Assembly: GCA_020252865.1 (NCBI GenBank)
Contig: JADCCH010000383.1
Location: forward strand, 1 to 8,089
DNA: 8,089 nucleotides
Reading direction: 5' to 3'
Source: Methylobacterium sp.
Lineage (GTDB): Bacteria > Pseudomonadota > Alphaproteobacteria > Rhizobiales > Beijerinckiaceae
This document shows positions 1 through 6,625 of the stretch, one piece after another; the stretch's first letter is position 1; the number at the start of each line of letters is the position of its first letter. Under the pieces are notes generated by a model that was not told where the DNA came from, did not search any database, and saw only the letters and a list, made by a program, of their open reading frames with translations. A program made the translations under genes and the position numbers.

Positions 1-243
1 CAATTGTGGCATGGCCTGGATCGGCAGGTAGAGGCGCCGCTCGCGGGCATATTCGGCCAGCAGGGTGCCATCCGCCGCATGCACGCGGGTGGTCACCGGC
101 GGCTCGTAATTGGCGAGCTGGGCGTGATCCGGCAGATCCTGCGAATAATGCCAGACGACATAGCTCGCCACCGCGGCGCCCACGAGGCCCACGAGCGTGA
201 GGGTTCCGAACAGAAACGCGAGAAACCGCGCGATCAGTCGCAT
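1..243 (-). CDS. mrcA: Penicillin-binding protein 1A, N-terminal fragment (cut by window edge)
   Basis: Reading the minus strand from the ATG at 243 gives 81 residues, open to the left edge, so the C-terminal part lies outside. It starts MRLIARFLAFLFGTLTLVG, with one hydrophobic segment at about residues 7-31 after a short basic stretch, as in an inner-membrane anchor. Then comes YEPPVTTRVHAADGTLLAEY and RERRLYLPI, which I recognise as the region just before the glycosyltransferase domain of alphaproteobacterial class A penicillin-binding proteins. These enzymes polymerise glycan strands and cross-link peptides in the periplasm; both catalytic domains would be beyond the window, so activity cannot be judged here. 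An AGGG at 251-254 lies 7 bases before the start and fits a ribosome binding site. The amidase gene upstream is read in the same direction but is separated by 250 bases and a possible terminator, so separate transcription is likely. The symbol follows family resemblance of the fragment only. Confidence 0.87.
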   Translation of the reverse strand, partial: MRLIARFLAFLFGTLTLVGLVGAAVASYVVWHYSQDLPDHAQLANYEPPVTTRVHAADGTLLAEYARERRLYLPIQAMPQL

Positions 244-493
244 AAAACTGCCCTATTCCTGTCGGCACGCCGTTTCCGGCTGCCTCTCCCGCCTTCGTCG
301 ACGATCGCACGAAGAGGTGTAAATTCCTGACGTATTCACCAAGTCGAAAGCTGTCTCGCCAAACAGAATGCTGCGAGGGGATACCAGAGCTTCGGCGAGC
401 CCAAAAGTCTCCTGCGAGAGAAAGTCGAAAAGCGTGGCCGAAAAACGGCACCTCCACCGGACAATTCCTCGCGAGGTGCTTTTTTTTGAGACT
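244..493. other. Intergenic gap between mrcA and the amidase gene
   Basis: I see no convincing gene in these 250 bases. They contain the mrcA ribosome binding site at the left end and a stem-loop with T-tracts on both sides at the right end (annotated separately). The mrcA promoter should lie here on the minus strand, but I found no hexamer pair close enough to consensus to report. Short open frames crossing the gap are continuations of frames antisense to the amidase gene. Confidence 0.6.
448..487. terminator. Stem-loop with T-tracts in both directions
   Basis: GCACCTC at 448-454 pairs perfectly with GAGGTGC at 473-479 across an 18-base loop, which itself contains half of the palindrome CCTCGCGAGG (467-476). 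On the plus strand eight T residues (480-487) follow immediately. On the minus strand the stem is followed by CG and five T residues (445-441). On the minus strand it lies about 7-20 bases after the amidase stop codon (494-496), so ending that transcript is the natural role. The longer T-tract is on the plus strand, where no gene is evident. The wide loop makes strength uncertain. Confidence 0.55.
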
Positions 494-1756
494 TCAGGGC
501 ACCGGCGCGCCAGCGGCCGGTTCCGGCGTCGAGGTCGCCAGCACGAAGGATTCCAGCGCATGGGCGAGCGTCTCGGCCAGGGATTTCTGGTCATTGCCAT
601 CCACCAGCGCCCGCAAATCCTGCGGATTGGAGAGATATCCCAATTCGATCAGGATCGACGGCATGTCGGTCGCGCGCAGCACGCGGAAGCCCGCGCCGCG
701 CAACGGTGTCTTGTGGGTGCGGTGGCCGAGAGCGGTCACCGTGTGCCGGGCCGCAAGCTGGCCGAAGGCCCGCGTTTCGCGCCGGGCGAGATCCACGAGA
801 ATCGGCTCGATGCCGCCCTTCGCCTCCTCATCGGCATCCAGCCCGGCGATGAGGTCGGCCCGGTTTTCCTTTTCGGCAGCGCGCGCGGCCAGCGCGTCCG
901 TTGCCCGGTCCGAAAGCGTGTAAACCGAGGCGCCACGCACATCCGGTTCGCCCGCGAGCGAATCGGCATGAAGCGAGACAAACAGTCTCGCTTCCCGGGC
1001 GCGGGCGAATCTCACGCGCTCGCCAAGAGAAACAAATCGATCATCCTCGCGCGTCATCGCCACCCGAACCCGGCCGGATCTCGCGAGCCGGTCGCGCAGC
1101 GCGAGACCGATCGTGAGCACGATGTCCTTTTCCGTTTCGCCCCTGGCGCCGGACGCGCCCGGGTCGATGCCGCCATGGCCCGGATCGATCACCACGAGCG
1201 GGCGCGTGTCGCCCTGATCGTCCGGCGGCGGTTCCGGTCGTGCCGTGCGGCTCGTCATGCGCCGCGCGGAATCGAGTCGGGCCTGCGCCAGGAAGGCTTC
1301 GGCGCTCGTTACGCGCATTTGCACCACCAGCCGCGCCACACCGGCCTGCCGCACGAAATCCGCGCGCTCGACGAGCACGGGCCGCGCGAGATCGATCACG
1401 ATGCGCGATTGCCCGGCCATGAAGAGCCCGGCGCGCAAGGCGCCGATCGCCGGAAGCGACCGACCGGCCATCCTTTGCGCGCTGGCCGCCACGAAGCTGC
1501 GGTCGAGGTCGATCACCAGCCGGTCCGGGCCAGTGAGAACCTCGTGGCGGAAGGTCGTTTCCTCGGAAAGATCGATGACGATCGCGAACAGGTCCGGGCT
1601 CTGCCCCTCGACCGGATGGATCGCACGGATCACCACCGGGGCACCCTGAGGGCCCTGCGCCTTGGCGACAGATGCCGGGAACAGCGCCAGGACGAGCACG
1701 ACAAGGCCCGCCAGGAGGGCGGCGCCGAGATCAAACCTTGGGGATGAAAGCCTCAT
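494..1756 (-). CDS. amiC: N-acetylmuramoyl-L-alanine amidase with AMIN domain (AmiC type)
   Basis: The product is 420 residues, a normal length for exported amidases of this family. It cleaves the bond between N-acetylmuramic acid and L-alanine in peptidoglycan, acting in the periplasm during septum splitting. Residues 1-34 form a signal peptide with a hydrophobic core (ALLAGLVVLVLALFPAS) and an AKAQ cleavage-like end. Residues about 40-150 resemble an AMIN (septum/peptidoglycan targeting) domain, with repeated strand motifs such as RLVIDLDR and RIVIDLARP. A proline-rich linker (about 172-180) leads to the Amidase_3 domain, 186-408: VVIDPGHGG (H194), E209 in GETEKDI, SLHADS (H263) and the catalytic glutamate E371 in ILIELGYLSN, so the zinc site looks complete. 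The frame is open upstream to 1840, but the ATG at 1756 places the signal peptide at the N-terminus and has GGAAGG 9 bases upstream. It diverges from rne. The AmiC name is by family resemblance. Confidence 0.93.
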   Translation of the reverse strand: MRLSSPRFDLGAALLAGLVVLVLALFPASVAKAQGPQGAPVVIRAIHPVEGQSPDLFAIVIDLSEETTFRHEVLTGPDRLVIDLDRSFVAASAQRMAGRSLPAIGALRAGLFMAGQSRIVIDLARPVLVERADFVRQAGVARLVVQMRVTSAEAFLAQARLDSARRMTSRTARPEPPPDDQGDTRPLVVIDPGHGGIDPGASGARGETEKDIVLTIGLALRDRLARSGRVRVAMTREDDRFVSLGERVRFARAREARLFVSLHADSLAGEPDVRGASVYTLSDRATDALAARAAEKENRADLIAGLDADEEAKGGIEPILVDLARRETRAFGQLAARHTVTALGHRTHKTPLRGAGFRVLRATDMPSILIELGYLSNPQDLRALVDGNDQKSLAETLAHALESFVLATSTPEPAAGAPVP

Positions 1757-1811
1757 GCCCGGGGGCCTTCCGGTCTCTCGCTTGCAAATTCGCGCATTCG
1801 TCCTTAAACGA

Positions 1812-1840
1812 GATCTATGGTGCGTCGCGCCAGCGGGCAA
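1812..1840 (-). promoter_or_regulatory. Weak candidate promoter for amiC
   Basis: On the minus strand TTGCCC (1840-1835) matches 4 of 6 bases of the -35 consensus, and TAGATC (1817-1812) matches 3 of 6 of the -10 consensus, with exactly 17 bases between. Transcription would begin about 50 bases before the amiC start. The inverted repeat at 1841-1861 directly abuts the -35 element. Match quality is low and chance occurrence is quite possible. Confidence 0.22.
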
Positions 1841-1861
1841 GGCTCTTCAACCTGAAGAGCC
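1841..1861. repeat. Perfect 8-bp inverted repeat upstream of amiC
   Basis: GGCTCTTC (1841-1848) and GAAGAGCC (1854-1861) are exact reverse complements with a 5-base spacer, AACCT. There is no T-tract on either side, so it is not an intrinsic terminator. It could be an operator for a dimeric regulator of amiC or rne, or a hairpin in a leader transcript. The symmetry is certain; the function is unknown. Confidence 0.6.
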
Positions 1862-2058
1862 GCGCTCCGCATTGTTCCCGCCCCGCCTCGACCGGATGTT
1901 CCGGCAGGCGTCATGGTCCGGTGAGCCGCCCCCGCGAGTCGGGCGCGGCATCCCAATCCCGGCCCTTCGGCGAGAACCTCTTGCGACGGGACGCATCGGC
2001 CGCCTGTGGGGATCGTTCTGTTAATGCCCGCTTTTTCGAGCCTGGATCTGAAACCGGT

Positions 2059-2078
2059 TGCGCCGCTTCGGCTGCGCA
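2059..2078 (+). other. TTCG-capped hairpin in the rne leader
   Basis: TGCGC (2059-2063) pairs with GCGCA (2074-2078), and GC (2065-2066) with GC (2071-2072), around a TTCG loop, with one C/T mismatch inside the stem. TTCG tetraloops give unusually stable RNA hairpins. It lies about 230 bases before the rne start codon, on the likely leader transcript. Confidence 0.4.
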
Positions 2079-2152
2079 TGTCCGGGATTTCGGCTCGACA
2101 ACTTCCGCGCATGTCGGTTCGCTCCTTCCCCGCGGCCCTTCCCGGCTTCGTC

Positions 2153-2182
2153 CGGCTGCCGGCTTCGGCCGATGGCCGTTTT
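2153..2182 (+). promoter_or_regulatory. Terminator-like hairpin inside the rne leader
   Basis: CGGCTG (2153-2158) pairs with TGGCCG (2173-2178), including two G-T wobble pairs; after one C/A mismatch, CGGC (2160-2163) pairs with GCCG (2168-2171) around a TTCG loop. TTTT follows at once (2179-2182). This is the form of a Rho-independent terminator, but it lies about 125 bases before the rne start. A shorter alternative, CGGCC/GGCCG at 2166-2178 with a 3-base loop, uses some of the same bases and is mutually exclusive with the long form. An attenuator is one reading; a chance GC-rich fold is another, since the T-tract is short. Confidence 0.35.
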
Positions 2183-2306
2183 CCTGTTCCGAAACTTCCC
2201 CGTTCCATCGGCAAGATCTCCCGCGCCTTGGCCTCCGGCCGCCCGAGCCGTCTCGCCTGCTCGATTTCGAGCCATCGAACAGGGATATCCTCATCAAGGC
2301 TTATCC

Positions 2307-4946
2307 ATGACCACACGGATGTTGATCGATTCGTCCCACCCGGAAGAGACCCGGGTGGTCGTGCAACGCGGCAATCGCGTTGAGGAATTTGATTTCGAAA
2401 GTGCCAATCGCCGCCCTCTGAGGGGCAATATCTATCTCGCCAAGGTGACGCGCGTGGAGCCCTCGCTCCAGGCCGCCTTCGTGGATTTCGGCGGCAATCG
2501 CCACGGCTTCCTCGCCTTCGCGGAAATCCATCCCGATTATTATCAGATTCCCGTTGCCGATCGTGAGGCGCTGCTGGCCGAGGAGGCCGCAGCCGCCGAC
2601 GAGGAGAACGAGGAAGAGGAGCGCGGCTCGCGTCGCGGTGGCCGCAACAAGGCCCGTCGCCGTCGTGGCGGCAAGGATGAGGTCGCCTCCGCCCCGGTGG
2701 ATGGCGAGGAAGTCGCTTCCGATGAACATTCGGCATCCGGCGAGGATGCCGAAGGCGAAGCGGGCGAGCCCGATGGCGACGAGGCAAGCGCGGATGAACC
2801 CGCTTCCCACGAGCCCGAGGACATCGTCGAGCAACTCGGCGGCGGCGGCGACGCCATGGAAGAGGTCCCGCAGCGCCGTCAGACCCGCCATCGTCGCTCC
2901 TACAAGATCCAGGAAGTGATCCGCCGCCGGCAGATCCTGCTGGTGCAGGTCGTGAAGGAGGAGCGCGGCAACAAGGGCGCGGCGCTCACCACCTATCTCA
3001 GCCTCGCCGGCCGCTATTCGGTGCTGATGCCCAATACCGCGCGCGGGGGCGGCATTTCGCGCAAGATCACCAATTCGGCCGACCGCAAGCGCCTGAAGGA
3101 TCTCGCCTCGGATCTCGAGGTGCCGGATGGCATGGGCGTCATCCTGCGCACGGCCGGTGCCTCGCGCACCAAGACCGAGATCAAGCGTGATTTCGAATAT
3201 CTCATGCGCATGTGGGAGAGCGTCCGCACGCTGACGCTCGAAAGCACCGCCCCGGCTTTGGTCTATGAGGAAGGCTCGCTCGTCAAGCGCGCCATCCGCG
3301 ACCTCTATTCCAAGGATATCGAGGAGATCCTCGTCGGTGGTGACGAGGGCTATCGCGAGGCCAAGGACTTCATGCGCATGCTCATGCCGAGCCATGCGAA
3401 AGCCGTGCAGCCCTATCGCGACCAGACCCCGCTCTTCACCCGCTATGGCGTGGAACAACAGCTCGATTCGATGTTCTCGAACATCGTGACGCTGAAATCG
3501 GGCGGCTACATCGTCATCAACCAGACCGAAGCGCTGGTCTCGATCGACGTGAATTCCGGCCGCTCCACGCGCGAGCACAACATCGAGGATACCGCGCTCA
3601 AGACAAACCTCGAAGCCGCCGAGGAGGTGGCGCGCCAGCTTCGCCTGCGCGACCTCGCTGGGCTGATCGTCATCGATTTCATCGACATGGAGGAAAAGCG
3701 CAACAACCGGGCGGTCGAGCGCAAGCTCAATGATTGCCTGAAGAACGATCGCGCCCGCATCCAGGTCGGCCGCATCTCGCATTTCGGCCTCATGGAAATG
3801 AGCCGCCAGCGCATCCGCACGGGTGTGCTCGAAAGCTCCTCCGTGCCCTGCCCGCATTGCGCCGGCACCGGCCTCATCCGCTCCACGCCGAGCCTCGCGC
3901 TCTCGCTTTTGCGCGCGGTGGAAGAACAACTCGTGCGCAATGCGAGCCAGGACATCACCATCCGCACCCGCACGGAAGCAGCGCTCTACCTGCTGAATCA
4001 GAAGCGCGAGACCATCCGGGCGCTGGAAGCGCGTTTCGGCGTGACGATCCATGTCGAGATCGGCACCGAATTCCCGCCGGGCCAGCATTACCTGCTGGAG
4101 CGTGGCGAGACCGCCACGCGCCGCATCGCGGCTGAAGCGGTGGCCACGAACGGCAAGGCCATCCCTATCGACGATATCGAGATGGATGAGGTCGCCGAGG
4201 AGGAAGAGGCCGAGGAGGAGGGAGAAACCGGCGAGGCCTCCGAAAGCAGCGTCACCCGCGAGGAAGGCGAGGCGCGTGAAGACAATGGCGAGAAGCGGCG
4301 TCGTCGCCGGCGTCGCCGTCGTGGGCGCGGCGTCCGCGAAGACAGTCGTGAAAACGGAGCCGCTGCACAGCCGCAGGAGGCTTCCACGGACGAATCCGCC
4401 GATGATTCGGAGGAATCCGATGAGGTCGAGGAGAACGGCGCGGGCGAAGGCTCGGCCGAGGAGAAGCGCCGCCGCCGGCGCCGTCGCGGGGGGCGTCGCA
4501 ACCGGCGCGACCGAGAGTCCCGCGAATTGCCGGCTCAGGCCGAGGGCGAAGCAGCCGAGGCCGTGGAAGCCGGCGAGCCGGTGATTGCAGAGCCGGTCGT
4601 CGAGGCCGCCCCCGCGCCGGAAGAGAAGCCCGCGAAGCCGCGCCGTGGCCGCGCCAAGAAGATGGAAAGCGTCGAAGCGCCGGTTGAGGCTGCCGCAGCG
4701 GAGTCCGTCGCGGAAGAAAAGCCCGCCAAGCCCGCGCGCGCGCCGCGTGGCCGCAAGAAGGCGGAAGCCATCGAGGCTCCCGCGCCGGTCGAGGCCGAGC
4801 CCGCACCCGAGGTGAAGGCCGCGCCGGCCCAAGCCCCGGTGCCCCCGGCTCCCGCGCCGGAACCGGAGCCGGAGGAGGTTTCCGATCCCAATCGCCCCAA
4901 GCGTTCGGGCTGGTGGGCCAAGGCGAAAAGCGCACTCGGCGGCTGA
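2307..4946 (+). CDS. rne: Ribonuclease E
   Basis: The product is 879 residues: the single-strand-specific endoribonuclease that starts mRNA decay and matures rRNA and tRNA. Residues 1-90 and 198-245 together form the S1 RNA-binding domain (LRGNIYLAKVTRVEPSLQAA, then KEERGNKGAALTTYLSLAG), split by a low-complexity acidic and Arg-rich insertion of roughly 105 residues. The RNase H-like and 5'-sensor regions follow, then the DNase I-like catalytic region with metal-binding aspartates D414 (SIDVNS) and D457 (VIDFIDM), aligned with E. coli D303 and D346. The zinc-link cysteines are C515 and C518 (CPHC). After about residue 620 the chain is low-complexity: acidic blocks, nine arginines (664-672), seven arginines (721-727), an Ala/Pro-rich stretch, and GWW at 868-870. 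A terminal GWW peptide binds PNPase in Caulobacter. The ATG at 2307 matches relatives' N-termini and has AAGG 7 bases upstream; the frame is open back to 2058, but that part shows no family resemblance. Confidence 0.97.
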   Translation: MTTRMLIDSSHPEETRVVVQRGNRVEEFDFESANRRPLRGNIYLAKVTRVEPSLQAAFVDFGGNRHGFLAFAEIHPDYYQIPVADREALLAEEAAAADEENEEEERGSRRGGRNKARRRRGGKDEVASAPVDGEEVASDEHSASGEDAEGEAGEPDGDEASADEPASHEPEDIVEQLGGGGDAMEEVPQRRQTRHRRSYKIQEVIRRRQILLVQVVKEERGNKGAALTTYLSLAGRYSVLMPNTARGGGISRKITNSADRKRLKDLASDLEVPDGMGVILRTAGASRTKTEIKRDFEYLMRMWESVRTLTLESTAPALVYEEGSLVKRAIRDLYSKDIEEILVGGDEGYREAKDFMRMLMPSHAKAVQPYRDQTPLFTRYGVEQQLDSMFSNIVTLKSGGYIVINQTEALVSIDVNSGRSTREHNIEDTALKTNLEAAEEVARQLRLRDLAGLIVIDFIDMEEKRNNRAVERKLNDCLKNDRARIQVGRISHFGLMEMSRQRIRTGVLESSSVPCPHCAGTGLIRSTPSLALSLLRAVEEQLVRNASQDITIRTRTEAALYLLNQKRETIRALEARFGVTIHVEIGTEFPPGQHYLLERGETATRRIAAEAVATNGKAIPIDDIEMDEVAEEEEAEEEGETGEASESSVTREEGEAREDNGEKRRRRRRRRRGRGVREDSRENGAAAQPQEASTDESADDSEESDEVEENGAGEGSAEEKRRRRRRRGGRRNRRDRESRELPAQAEGEAAEAVEAGEPVIAEPVVEAAPAPEEKPAKPRRGRAKKMESVEAPVEAAAAESVAEEKPAKPARAPRGRKKAEAIEAPAPVEAEPAPEVKAAPAQAPVPPAPAPEPEPEEVSDPNRPKRSGWWAKAKSALGG

Positions 4947-4958
4947 ACCAGGCTCTGA

Positions 4959-4990
4959 AGCATCGGACTCAACATCCAAGATCCGGTGCT
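4959..4990 (+). other. Stem-loop in the rne 3' untranslated region
   Basis: AGCATCGGA (4959-4967) pairs with TCCGGTGCT (4982-4990), with one G-T wobble, around a 14-base loop. It lies between the rne stop codon and the terminator and has no T-tract. It might protect the 3' end or only be a chance fold. Confidence 0.35.
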
Positions 4991-5013
4991 GAAACCGCCG
5001 AATAGAAAAGCAA

Positions 5014-5043
5014 AAGGCCAGGAGCGATCCTGGCCTTCTTTTT
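5014..5043. terminator. Strong bidirectional terminator between rne and gatA
   Basis: AAGGCCAGGA (5014-5023) and TCCTGGCCTT (5028-5037) are perfect reverse complements around a GCGA loop, which is of the stable GNRA type. On the plus strand TTCTTTTT ends the structure (5036-5043), serving rne. On the minus strand the stem is followed by TTTTGCTTTTC, serving gatA, whose stop codon is at 5066-5068. The two genes converge on it, so one element can end both transcripts. Confidence 0.92.
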
Positions 5044-5065
5044 CGGATGGATCAGGGATGCTTCA

Positions 5066-6580
5066 TCACCACCAGCGCTTGGCCGTGATCCGACCCGCCT
5101 GATCCTCGATCACCTGCCCGAGCGAGAACAGCGTCTCCTCGTCGAAGGGGCGGCCGATCAGCTGCAGGCCGAGGGGCAGGCCCTTCGAATCCGTGCCGCC
5201 CGGCAGCGCGAGGCCCGGCAGGCCCGCCATGTTCACGGTGACGGTGAAGATATCGTTGAGATACATCTCGACCGGATCGGCCGAGCCCTTCTCGCCGATG
5301 CCGAAGGCGGCCGAGGGCGTTGCGGGCGTCAGCACCGCATGCACACCCTGCGCATAGACCTCCTCGAAGTCGCGCTTGATCAAGGTGCGGATCTTCTGCG
5401 CGCGGAGGTAATAGGCGTCGTAATAGCCGGCCGAGAGCACGTAGGTCCCGATCATGATGCGGCGCTTCACCTCGCGGCCGAAGCCTTCGGCGCGGGTTTT
5501 TTCGTAGAGGTCGATGATGTCCTTGCCCGGCACGCGCAGGCCGTAGCGCACGCCGTCATAGCGCGCGAGGTTCGAGGAAGCTTCCGCCGGCGCCACGATG
5601 TAATAGGCGGGCAGCGCGTATTTCGTGTGCGGCAGGCTGATATCGACGATATCCGCGCCCGCAGCCTTCAGCATTTCCGCGCCCTTCTTCCAGAGCGCCT
5701 CGATCTCCTCCGGCATGCCCTCGATGCGGTACTCCTTCGGAATGCCGATGGTCAGCCCCTTCACGGAGCGGCCTATTGCCGCCTCGAAATCCGGCACGGG
5801 CCTGTCAACGGAGGTCGAATCCATCGGATCATGGCCGGCCATGGCGGTCATCAGTGCGGCGCAATCCTTCACGGTCCTGGCGATGGGGCCAGCCTGATCG
5901 AGCGAGGAGGCGAAGGCGACAATGCCCCAGCGCGAGCAGCGGCCATAGGTCGGCTTGATTCCAACCGTGCCGGTGAAGGCCGCGGGCTGGCGGATGGAGC
6001 CGCCGGTATCGGTCGCGGTCGCGCCGAGGCAGAGATGCGCCGCCACGGCCGCCGAAGAGCCGCCCGAGGAGCCGCCCGGCACCAGCAATCCCTGCTTGCC
6101 GCCGGCGAGTGCCGTGCGCGCCTGCTCCTCCGACCAGTTGGCCGGCAGAATCGGGTTCACCACGGGGCCGAACGCCGAGGTCTCGTTCGAGGAACCCATC
6201 GCGAATTCGTCGTTGTTCAACTTGCCGAGCATCACGGCGCCATCGCGCCAGAGCTGCTTCGTCACGGTTGATTCGTAGGGCGGCACGAAATTGCTGAGGA
6301 TCTTCGAGCAGGCGGTCGTGCGCACGCCCTCGGTGGCATAGAGATCCTTGATTCCCAGCGGAATGCCCTCGAGCCGCCCCGCGCTCCCGCTCTTGCGGCG
6401 CTCATCCGAGGCCTTCGCCATGGCGAGCGCCTGCTCGGGCGTCTCGAGCACATAGGCGTTGAGCGCGCGGGCGGCTTCCATCGCCTGAAGATGCGCCGCA
6501 GTGAGTTCGACAGAGGTGAAAGTGCCCGAGGCGAGACCTTCACGGGCTTCATCGAGGGTCAGGGCGGTGAGATCGGTCAT
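5066..6580 (-). CDS. gatA: Aspartyl/glutamyl-tRNA amidotransferase subunit A
   Basis: The 504-residue product is the amidase-signature subunit of GatCAB. It releases ammonia from glutamine; GatB then uses the ammonia to convert Glu-tRNA(Gln), and commonly Asp-tRNA(Asn), into the amidated forms in the cytoplasm. The Ser-cisSer-Lys triad is present: K78 in GIKDL, the cis-serine in GGSSGGSS (S171 by alignment) and the nucleophile S195 in [10 protein letters not shown]. Also typical are [49 protein letters not shown] and [18 protein letters not shown]. The segment 144-166, just before the GGSSGGSS loop, is longer than I expect (about 18 residues more than Staphylococcus GatA). The start is the only ATG fitting the family; a weak GAG lies 6 bases upstream. 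gatC is 131 bases upstream on the same strand, with a palindromic repeat between. gatB is not in the window. Confidence 0.97.
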   Translation of the reverse strand: MTDLTALTLDEAREGLASGTFTSVELTAAHLQAMEAARALNAYVLETPEQALAMAKASDERRKSGSAGRLEGIPLGIKDLYATEGVRTTACSKILSNFVPPYESTVTKQLWRDGAVMLGKLNNDEFAMGSSNETSAFGPVVNPILPANWSEEQARTALAGGKQGLLVPGGSSGGSSAAVAAHLCLGATATDTGGSIRQPAAFTGTVGIKPTYGRCSRWGIVAFASSLDQAGPIARTVKDCAALMTAMAGHDPMDSTSVDRPVPDFEAAIGRSVKGLTIGIPKEYRIEGMPEEIEALWKKGAEMLKAAGADIVDISLPHTKYALPAYYIVAPAEASSNLARYDGVRYGLRVPGKDIIDLYEKTRAEGFGREVKRRIMIGTYVLSAGYYDAYYLRAQKIRTLIKRDFEEVYAQGVHAVLTPATPSAAFGIGEKGSADPVEMYLNDIFTVTVNMAGLPGLALPGGTDSKGLPLGLQLIGRPFDEETLFSLGQVIEDQAGRITAKRWW

Positions 6581-6625
6581 CTTTGGCTCGGATCGGGAAA
6601 CAGGAGCATTCGGGAGCGGATGGGT

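Larger units (their letters stand above)
1757..2306. other. Divergent intergenic region holding the amiC promoter zone and long rne leader
   Basis: These 550 bases separate two genes that run away from each other, so both promoters are expected here. No recognisable gene is present: the open frames crossing it encode Pro/Arg/Ser-rich products with no family resemblance. The amiC side has an inverted repeat and a weak promoter candidate (annotated separately). The rne side, roughly 2020-2306, is dense in hairpins: a TTCG-capped stem at 2059-2078, a terminator-like stem at 2153-2182, GGCC/GGCC at 2230-2240 with a 3-base loop, and GCTCG/CGAGC at 2259-2272. I could not identify the rne promoter; the best plus-strand pair seen is TTGCAA at 1782-1787 and TTAAAC at 1804-1809, which is weak. 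E. coli rne is known to be autoregulated through a long structured 5' UTR, so a similar role is an inference. Confidence 0.6.

Noticed and set aside
368..1747. A 459-codon plus-strand open frame antisense to the amidase gene
   Set aside because: Arg/Glu/His-rich product with no motifs; the opposite strand encodes a complete amidase with signal peptide and zinc ligands.
1757..1840. Longer N-terminal extension of the amidase (28 additional residues)
   Set aside because: It would bury the signal peptide behind a basic stretch; the ATG at 1756 has a suitable ribosome binding site.
2058..2306. Longer N-terminal extension of RNase E (83 additional residues)
   Set aside because: The extension is Pro/Arg/Ala-rich, lies in the hairpin-rich leader, and does not resemble alphaproteobacterial RNase E N-termini, which begin near MLIDxSHPEE.
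1804..2787. A 327-codon minus-strand frame across the amiC-rne gap
   Set aside because: Pro/Arg-rich throughout, overlaps the coding start of rne, and shows no domain.
2301..4979. An 892-codon open frame on the minus strand, fully antisense to rne
   Set aside because: It results from the codon bias of a GC-rich gene; the product is Leu/Gly/His/Asp-rich without family motifs, while the plus strand encodes an unmistakable RNase E.
5339..6271. A 310-codon plus-strand open frame antisense to gatA
   Set aside because: No recognisable domain; mirror of the conserved GatA coding sequence.
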